Assembly: GCA_015499985.1 (NCBI GenBank)
Contig: JAAAUF010000318.1
Coordinates: 1 to 40,149, forward strand
DNA from: Haplosporangium gracile
Lineage: Eukaryota > Mortierellomycota > Mortierellomycetes > Mortierellales > Mortierellaceae
Direction of reading: 5' to 3'
DNA length: 40,149 nt
Shown here: one piece after another, positions 33,112 to 40,149 of the stretch
Position numbering within the stretch: the first letter of the stretch is position 1
Layout: each line of letters begins with the position of its first letter
The notes under the pieces: model-generated
What the model was told of the DNA's origin: nothing
The model's input: only the letters and a program-made list of their open reading frames with translations
Database searches by the model: none
Translations under genes and position numbers: made by a program

Positions 33112-35255
33112 AAGGAAATCAGCGATACGGAGGAAAGAAATAAGAAAATGGAAGGATAGATCGATTCTTAGTGGTCTGTTAAAATCCTCTTAGAAATACT
33201 CCGAGAAAAATACCCGTTGGCATGTTCATTTTCCCACACCCCTCATCTCTGTTAGAATAAGACATTCTTAGGGATCGCCCCTACTCTGACAGGAGTGAAT
33301 GTATCTAGCTTTTCTACGTATGTACTCCCACCTCCATATGCTCACACGACGCTAATACGGAGATGAAGAGATGAAAGAAGAGAGACAAAAAAAATAAATA
33401 AGAGTTTGAAGAGATTCTTACTCAGCATGCGGCATCATTTCTCCACGGTTATCTTGAATTATTACTTACTGTCACCTTGATTCCATGAGCGCCCACATGG
33501 AGGTCTGCTTACACTGCTCTCAAACAAATGCGTTAGAGTTTCCCGAGAATAAAATGAACAAGTGCACTAAGGTACAATACCGGCTAAAAAAAAAAAAAGG
33601 AAAATAGCTGGCAACATGGGTCATTCTTTCTCCTCTTCAAAATGGACAATGAAAATTCCTATCATACTTTTACGCCAATGCAGCTACTGTATATGATGCC
33701 TACTTCTTGGGGAGAATTATGTCGTGGTGATGGTACGTGGTTACAAAGACGGCAAATAGCAAGCTAAACAAATGACAAAAGGGACTACCCAATTTGGGTC
33801 ATAGTTCGGTACGATGATAGTCTACATTGACCTTTCTTTGTTATTATTTTAGTTGGGGGAAGACATGGGCATAAACATATACAAAAACATAAAGTGAAGA
33901 ATGAATGATTTACTGAGCATAAGCTCCGAGGGAACAAAAGGAGAGAGAGAATACCATCATTTCATTGCGTTCACCTTGATGTACGGTGCCTTTTTTTCCC
34001 AAAGAAAGAAAGAAAATATCCGAAGATACATACTTTGTACACCACAGAAAAAAAAACTCCCTCGATCTTGTCTATTATAGCTTGGACCTTCCTCCTTTCT
34101 ACTCCAACTCTAGTTTGTGTGTAGAACACAAGATGGCCGGACGGGCGGCCTAGATGTTTATTTCTCAGCTTTGATAATGATCGAAGCACTAAGATCGCGA
34201 TATCGTCAGGGTGAGGCGATCGATGTTTATTTGTTTTGTCTTTATGATTTTCAAGGGACATTGCCTCCATTGGTGTGAACTTTTGTGTACTCCAAAAAAA
34301 AAAAAATACTAAAAAGAGAAGGCAACTTCCCATTTTTGTGTGTTTGTTGTGTTAGCCTTTTGGCGGAACAGGGTAGGTCCACTATAGGTCAACAGAGGCA
34401 AGGCTGGGAGGAAGGGATAGCTGCTGGTTGGTCGGTTGGTTGTGTTAACAATGACCCCTTAGTGTCGTCGTCGTTGTCAACGAAAGACTAAAGAAGCAAA
34501 CCAACAAGCAAGCATGCCAAGCAAGCAAACAAACAGCAAAGCTACTAAGAAAAGAGAGATAGTAACAGCCTGCACACAGTCCGGCAAAATATGAAGAGCA
34601 GGTCCTGTTCCTTTCCAAGTCCTATTGGGCGTTACATATGTGTGTCTGGTCATGTCATGATATAATATGTAAGATTAATATGGTCAATCTTATTTTCAAC
34701 ATACGTGCCGTTGTGGACTCTCCATCCCTGCTGTCAAATACGGGCTCAGCTCTCCTTTTTGTCTCTGCCGTTGCCTTCTTCTTCTTCTTCTTCCTGCTCC
34801 ACTCTCATAAAAAACAGCTCATTTCTCTCTCTCCTCTTTCTTCCCTTACGCACTCTGTCCCTCTCTTTTTTTTCTTTTCTTTTCTCTTTTTTCTTTTTTC
34901 TCTACCCTCCATCTCTCTTTCTCCTCCCCTCTCTGCCTTCATCTCCTTCTCTCACTCTCGCTCCTTTTCATACCTCTCTTCATCACTTTCTTCATCACTA
35001 CTTTAATTTTTTTCCTCCCACTGTTCCCTTTATTTTTATTTTACGTTTTGTTCCTGAAAAAGTCTCACTTCCCTCCCTTTTTTAATCTCACAACGGACTC
35101 TCTTTCCTCCTCCACTTGACCCACTCTACTCCACTTCACCCTTTCAGCTCTCTCATCTCCAACTCACTCACTCAACAGGAAACACACGCGTATTCAACAG
35201 CTACCAGACAGCAACAAGCAACACACAGTCATAAGAGGAGCAGGATACAAGAACA
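33112..35255. other. Gene-free stretch and CSC1-gene leader
   Basis: I see no supported gene. It contains short A-runs near 33588 and 34295 and a minus ORF at 34333-33971 that I reject. A CT-rich region (about 34790-35140) and a CA-rich end probably form the promoter and leader of the channel gene. Confidence 0.55.
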
Positions 35256-38200
35256 ATGTCTAGTATCTTCGACTCTACAGCTAGCGACAAGCTCCAGCCG
35301 ACGGCTCTCGCTGTCAATCTGGGCACCAACGTCACTCTCTCCATCCTCACCCTTGGTGCCTTCTGTTGGCTGCGACCCAGAAACGGAGGTAACTTTTTTA
35401 TTCCAATAGTGGTTCATGTTGTTCACAACTGATTTTTTGTCTATCCGACAAAAGTGTGATTGTGGTTGTTCTGTGTGTGGTCCAATGCTTCTTTTTTCTT
35501 TTTCTTTTCTTTTCTTTGTACAAGAGTACTCCTGCCCCTTGTTGATATGATTGGCTTACATGATAGTGTGTTTAACCACGAACTTTCCTCCAAATTGTAA
35601 TTTCCCACTTTTCAAACAGTCATTTACGCCCGCAAATACAAAGCATCCCCAGAAGAGTAAGTAGGCTTGCATACACACACACCCACAGGCTGTTTGAAAC
35701 ATTTGTTAATTTACAATAGTCAGCTGGTAACATTCTCTAACCGACTTCTTCTCATTGCCCCTGCTTTTATACGACTCTAACCTCAATTTATAGCAAACGT
35801 GCACCAAAACTAGCAGAGGGTTACTTCGCATGGATGGCCCCTGTATGGCACTGTCCAGACAGCGAACTCCTCGAAAAAATTGGTCTCGATGCCGTAGTCT
35901 TTATCCGCTTCATCCGCATGTGTCGACAAATCTTTATCGCCCTCACCATCCTCGGCTGTGGTACCCTCATTCCCATCAATGTCATCGGCACAATACGCTC
36001 CTCAAACGGCGTCGTCCCCGACGACAAGATCAGCCTCCTCACTATCTCTGGAATCCAAAATCTGGACTGGCTCTGGGCTCACGTCGGTGCCATTTGGGCC
36101 TTCAGCACCATCTTTGGTATCGCCATACTCCACGGCTACAGAACCTTCTTAAAGTTCAAGATCCAGTACTATGAGAGCGACACATACCAGGAATCAATGG
36201 CCTCCAGGACCATTATGCTGGCTGGACTCCCCGACTCCCTCCAGGACGATGGCAAGTTGACCACCTTCATGAGCAGTCTCGGAACAACGGACCAGCCTGT
36301 TCAGGCAGTGGTTGGGCGCAAGGTCAACAAGTTGCCTGAGTTGATGGCCGAGCACAAAAAGATGGTTACCTCACTCGAAAAAATCATGGCCAAGTACTTT
36401 GCTGGTAACGAACCATTTTTTTTTGTTAGACGATAACATGTTGAGCATTTTGAACGATGCAATAGCCTTAGTAGGTAGTCCATGAGGCCTCTACTTTTTT
36501 ACTTGAAACCAAACTGACTTAACGATGAGGCGCTTTTTCATATAGATCCAAACAAGTTGCCAGAGAAGAGGCCAACAGTGCGCCTTGGACATTTTTGCGG
36601 GACAAAGGTCGATGCCATCGACTATTATTCGCAGCAGATCGAGGAACTAAGCGACAAGATTGACAGGACACGCACAGAAATCTCCAAATCCCAGCCCACC
36701 AACTATGGCTTTGTCTCCTACCCAACTATCCAGGCCGCACACAAGGTCGCCAAGGAATTCGCCAACTCCGTCGCCCTCAGAACCCGCTCCAAGATGCTCG
36801 ACCCTCCAGAACTGTTCCTCTCTCCAGTCCCCAAAGACATCATCTGGTTCAACGTCTCCAACCCCAAGCATCTCCGCAAGTCTCGCAGGGTCATTGTCAA
36901 CGTTTTCTTCTTTATCGGATCGCTCCTCTTCTTCATCCCCATGGGTTTCTTGACCACAGTCGCCAAGCTGGATCGCTTCATTGGACTCTTCCCTGCAACC
37001 AAGCCGTACTTTGACAGGAACGCTTTCGTCGCCGGAATTGTTCAGTCTCTGCTGCCCATCTTGGCCCTCGATATCCTGATGTTGTTGGTCCGCAAGCTGA
37101 TTGTTTACCTGGCCTGGTTCCAGGGAAACATCACAAAGTCGAGCACGGATCGATCGACCCTCGCCAAGTTCTTCCTCTTCTTCACTCTGAATAATCTCAT
37201 CGTCTTTGCGTTGTCGGGTACCATCATGGGATTCTTTACCCAGATCAAGCTCTTCCTCGAAACGCTCCAATTTGACTCAGGAACCTGGGAGGCCATCAAG
37301 GCCTTTATTCACCATCAGGACAACATTGTCGAGCTCCTGTCAACGAGCGTCGTCAGCACGAGTTTGTTCTGGGTCAATTATATGTCTCTCCGCAATTTTG
37401 GCGTGCTCTTGGATCTCTCCCAGTTGATCGCCTTGGCTATCTACTGGCTAAAGTCGACTGTGACTCCACGCGAAAGCCAGGCCATGGTCAAGCCCGACGT
37501 ATTTGAATTTCCTCTGTTTTTCTCGGTCCACTTGTTCGCCCTGACAGTCACTCTTCTCTACTCTGTCATCTCGCCTTTGATCCTCTTCTTTGCTGCTGTC
37601 TACTTTTCGTTGTCCTCGCTCGCCTACAAGTACCAGCTCATGTACGTCTTCCGTACCAAGGTCGAAACAGGAGGACGTCTTTTCCGAGTCGTTTACAACC
37701 GTCTCCTTGCCGCCTTGCTCCTCTTCCAGATCGTCATGATTGGAGTTCTCAACCTCAAAGGCGCCCACAGACAGTCCCTTGCCATCATCCCCTTGCCCGT
37801 CTTGACCATCCTCTTCAAGATCTTCCTGTCGAGACACTATGACCCTAAAATCGATTTCTACGATTATGGTACTTCTCGCACCGACCTCCGTAGGAGCAAC
37901 TCGAAATCTGGCAAGACTTTGAGCTCAACCTTCGAGAACCCCGCCTTGACCTCCAAGATGATCTCTGCCCTTGTCCCCGATGGCGCCAAGAAGATGCTGA
38001 GCAGCAAGGTTCTGCATGGAGGACGCGACAATTTGGAGGAGGATACTAAGAAAGCCAATAAGGGACGACCTAGCTACAACAAGCAACAAAGCAGCAGGCA
38101 AGGATCGACAAAGAACGCCAAAAAACAGGAGACTTACGAGATGGGACATATTACCAAGCCGGCTAGCACCTACAACAGCCAAAACAAGAACAGCTACGAC

Positions 38201-38986
38201 TCTACCAGACCTCTTTCGCCCCTGAGCGACGGAGGAAAGCAGGAATACGGAGGAGACGAAGTCATGGATGACTATTACGACAACCAGAAGCAGAGTCTGA
38301 CCAAGGCCGCCGCCAGTCCACGTTACGACTACAACAACACCAGTAATCTTTATGGTTCGCAGGATATGACTTCGTTCGTTGCCGGTCGATACAAAGCTAA
38401 CGATGATCCTTACGGCTTCAATAACAGCAGATCGAACTCTACAACGTCGGGAGCCACTGCAGCAACGGGCAGGCCCTCGTATATGGAGCTGGCCAAGATG
38501 CATCAGACCGATAGCTACAAGACGACTGGAAAGGCGATGCAATACGAGGACACCAATGCTTTCCAGGCCCTGCACTTGCCGCCCATTAATTTCCAGAAGC
38601 CCAGGACCCCCAAGCCTCAGCAACAACAGCCTCAGCAGCAGTTGCAGCAGCAGCAGCAGGTGTCGAATTCGTACGATGTCATCACCGTTCAGGAGCACGA
38701 TACGAATCGTGGAACCAGCCAGGAATACGTCGAGTACTACGTCGAGCCAGTCGCCTCCCCCAAGGCCTCTTCCCGAATGCCCAGGACAGCGTCAGCACCC
38801 CGCCGTCGCGATCGCGACAATACCGGCAACACTAGCACCACCACCACCACCACCAACAATAACAGTAACGACAACAGTAGTCGTCAAACCTCCAGTAGTA
38901 ACAACAAGGGCAGGAACGACTCGTATACCAGCCAGAGCCGCAACAACAGCAGCAGCAACCGCGGTCAAGGCAACAACAACCTGTAA
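35256..38986 (+). CDS. CSC1/OSCA1-like (DUF221) calcium-permeable channel
   Basis: Exons 35256-35388, 35620-35656, 35794-36404 and 36546-38986 are GT-AG and in phase, giving 1073 aa; exon 2 is only 37 nt. The domain order is that of the CSC1/OSCA/TMEM63 family. An N-terminal three-helix part (RSN1_TM) includes FIRMCRQIFIALTILGCG and WLWAHVGAIWAFSTIFG. A cytosolic RRM-like part (PHM7_cyt) has SRTIMLAGLPDSLQ and NYGFVSYPTIQAAHKVA. The large membrane block (DUF221/RSN1_7TM, about residues 375-690) begins at VIVNVFFFIGSLLFFIPMGF. These proteins are osmotically or mechanically gated cation channels, probably in the plasma membrane. After RHYDPKIDFYD (about 690-700) comes a 370-residue hydrophilic tail rich in S, N, Y and Q, with a Q run near 952-967 and a T/N/S end; such a tail is longer than usual. 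Confidence 0.93.
38618..38660 (+). repeat. Glutamine-codon run in the channel tail
   Basis: CAG/CAA codons alternate with a few P and L codons, giving a polyglutamine-like run in the cytosolic tail. A second low-complexity codon run (ACC, AAC/AAT) follows at about 38833-38880. Confidence 0.8.
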
Positions 38987-39369
38987 AAAGGGGCGTATTT
39001 TATTTCTAAATAAACAGATATTATGCTTAGAGCAAGTACGAGGTATGAGCATTGTCTGTGCACGAGAATTGGCATTGGTGACACACATGCAGGCCAAGGC
39101 ATGGCCTTTCTTTGGTTGGGAAACAAAAGAATGAAAAAAGGGTTAAAACAGAGAGTGTGAGTGGAGTAAGCTGGTTGCATACACACACGTCGGCGACGAG
39201 AGGGTTGTTGTGGGGTGCAATGCTTACCGATCCCTGCTTTTTGCTTTTGCGATATGACGAATTGGCGATGATGATTTGAGCAAGGAAGCGCATTGATGAT
39301 GGATGCAACTGTTCACATCCTCCTGACGATATAGACACTCTCTCGTTACTCTCTCTCTCTCTCCCTCTT

Positions 39370-39400
<31 letters not shown>

Positions 39401-39684
39401 CCTCTCTCTCTCTCTTTTCTCTCACTTTGCGTCCTTTACTTCCCATTGGTACTCATCATCTTTCTTCGTTCCTTTTGTTCCTCCGTTCCTCCGTCTCCTT
39501 CTTTCTTCACCTTTGGACCCTTTTCGCCAAATCTAAAAATCAAATTTCTCGCTCCTTTCCTGTTCCCTTTTCTTTTCTCATTCTCCCTCCACACACACAC
39601 ACACCAGCAAAAACTACAGCCCAAAGATACCCTCGGTCAGCTGCCGCGCACAGCGACGACGACGAGTAAATCCTTTCTCCCAGG
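38987..39684. other. Intergenic region with CT repeat
   Basis: It holds a poly(A) signal AATAAA at 39009-39014 for the channel gene, and a (CT)n-rich tract at about 39349-39420. A pyrimidine-rich then CA-rich leader runs to the ATG at 39685. No gene. Confidence 0.6.
39349..39420. repeat. (CT)n dinucleotide tract
   Basis: CT repeats interrupted by CCCTCTTTTC-type breaks, in the probable promoter or leader of the gene at 39685. Confidence 0.8.
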
Positions 39685-40149
39685 ATGAAGAAGACGAAAC
39701 GTCCAGTGCCTACACCTACAGCTCCTGCCATTCCCATCTCCACCTCTTTTTCAAACCTTTCATCCTCAGCGTCAGTACAGTCCTCACAATCATCACAGAA
39801 CGCAGTATCATGGTTCGGAGATTTTAACACACTCTGCGTATCAAGCTGTATTCCGCTCCCAACTTGTAACCTCCTCCTTCTCCTACCTTCTGCCGCCGAC
39901 TCCATCGAAACATCAGCATCTGCTCTGGGAGGCACAGCGGGGGCTGGGACGATGGGCACGTGGAGTGACCGGTGTCTGGATAATCGAGGATGGCCTGTGC
40001 GGGATGTTGGGTCGGTGGTGGTCAGTGTTCTGGGCCTCCTGTTTGTTGTCAGGCAGGTCCTTGTTAAATCTAGACGTATGTTTGCCGCTGTTGGTACGTT
40101 CTTGACGTCTTTTTTTCTTGTTGTTGTTGTTTTTTTTTTTTTTGTCTTG
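39685..40149 (+). CDS. Membrane protein, first exon only (cut by window edge)
   Basis: An ATG at 39685 opens a frame that stays open to the window end. It probably stops being exon at 40093, where a GTACGT donor follows the sequence MFAAVG and the DNA turns T-rich. This gives 136 codons plus one base. The start is S/T/P-rich; then comes WFGDFNTLCVSSCIPLPTCN, a probably extracellular or lumenal stretch with four cysteines. A further cysteine lies in WSDRCLDNRGWP, followed by one transmembrane helix (VGSVVVSVLGLLFVV) and a basic exit (KSRRMFAAVG). This arrangement suggests the first helix of a multi-pass membrane protein or receptor. I cannot name the family from this part. The minus ORF over the same DNA (39959-39540) is a shadow. 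Confidence 0.6.
   Translation, partial: MKKTKRPVPTPTAPAIPISTSFSNLSSSASVQSSQSSQNAVSWFGDFNTLCVSSCIPLPTCNLLLLLPSAADSIETSASALGGTAGAGTMGTWSDRCLDNRGWPVRDVGSVVVSVLGLLFVVRQVLVKSRRMFAAVGTFLTSFFLVVVVFFFFVL

Noticed and set aside
33971..34333. 120-codon minus-strand ORF
   Set aside because: Starts and ends in homopolymer-driven F/K runs; no motif and no conserved feature visible.
36647..37270. 207-codon minus-strand ORF, E/D/G-rich
   Set aside because: Antisense of the CSC1 membrane block; acidic composition mirrors hydrophobic codons.
1..40149. Search for CRISPR arrays, rRNA, intact transposons, viral genes
   Set aside because: No regularly spaced direct repeats, rRNA-like blocks, terminal inverted repeats, or transposase/integrase/reverse-transcriptase motifs were seen.

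Overview
This window looks like nuclear DNA of a fungus, most likely an early-diverging, Mortierella-like lineage. The sequence shows short GT-AG introns (mostly 86-231 nt) in G+C-richer coding exons, long pyrimidine-rich and poly-T/poly-A intergenic stretches, polyQ/polyN tails, and F-box/LRR-like proteins. Housekeeping genes are of fungal type (ribonucleotide reductase R1, multicopper oxidase, acid phosphatase, CSC1/OSCA channel, Ecl1). Placement in Mortierellomycota is inference from gene style, not from a marker.

Layout. 1-3540 holds two decayed plus-strand genes: a coiled-coil protein relic and an F-box/LRR relic, both broken by stops and frameshifts. 3541-8263 is gene-poor except for one doubtful 66-aa membrane ORF. 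8264-8809 encodes an Ecl1-family zinc protein. 8810-11571 is another gene-poor stretch ending in the promoter of the RNR large subunit, which carries three ACGCGT boxes. RNR1 (11572-15266, eight exons, 830 aa) is convergent with a secreted, probably GPI-anchored acid phosphatase (15452-16845, minus). The phosphatase is divergent from an N-terminally anchored multicopper oxidase (18124-20632, seven exons, 627 aa).

21203-29971 is a plus-strand run of lineage-specific genes: a 1212-aa Q-rich coiled-coil protein with an E-E-S-E repeat, a 146-aa coiled-coil protein, a 96-aa orphan, and an 856-aa regulator. The regulator joins a Crypton/Ndc10-like N-terminal helical module to a GCR1_C-like C-terminus. 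An F-box/LRR protein follows (30352-32040), then a broken minus-strand gene (about 32041-33111), a gene-free stretch, a CSC1/OSCA-type channel with a 370-residue Q/N tail (35256-38986, four exons), and the first exon of a membrane protein cut by the window edge.

Working together. RNR1 supplies dNTPs and its promoter boxes suggest G1/S control. Phosphatase and multicopper oxidase form a divergent pair acting at the cell surface. I found no tRNA, rRNA, CRISPR array, virus or intact transposon. The most interesting locus is the putative Crypton-derived regulator at 26982-29971, whose first intron has two competing acceptors: one yields the full protein, the other only a 65-aa peptide.
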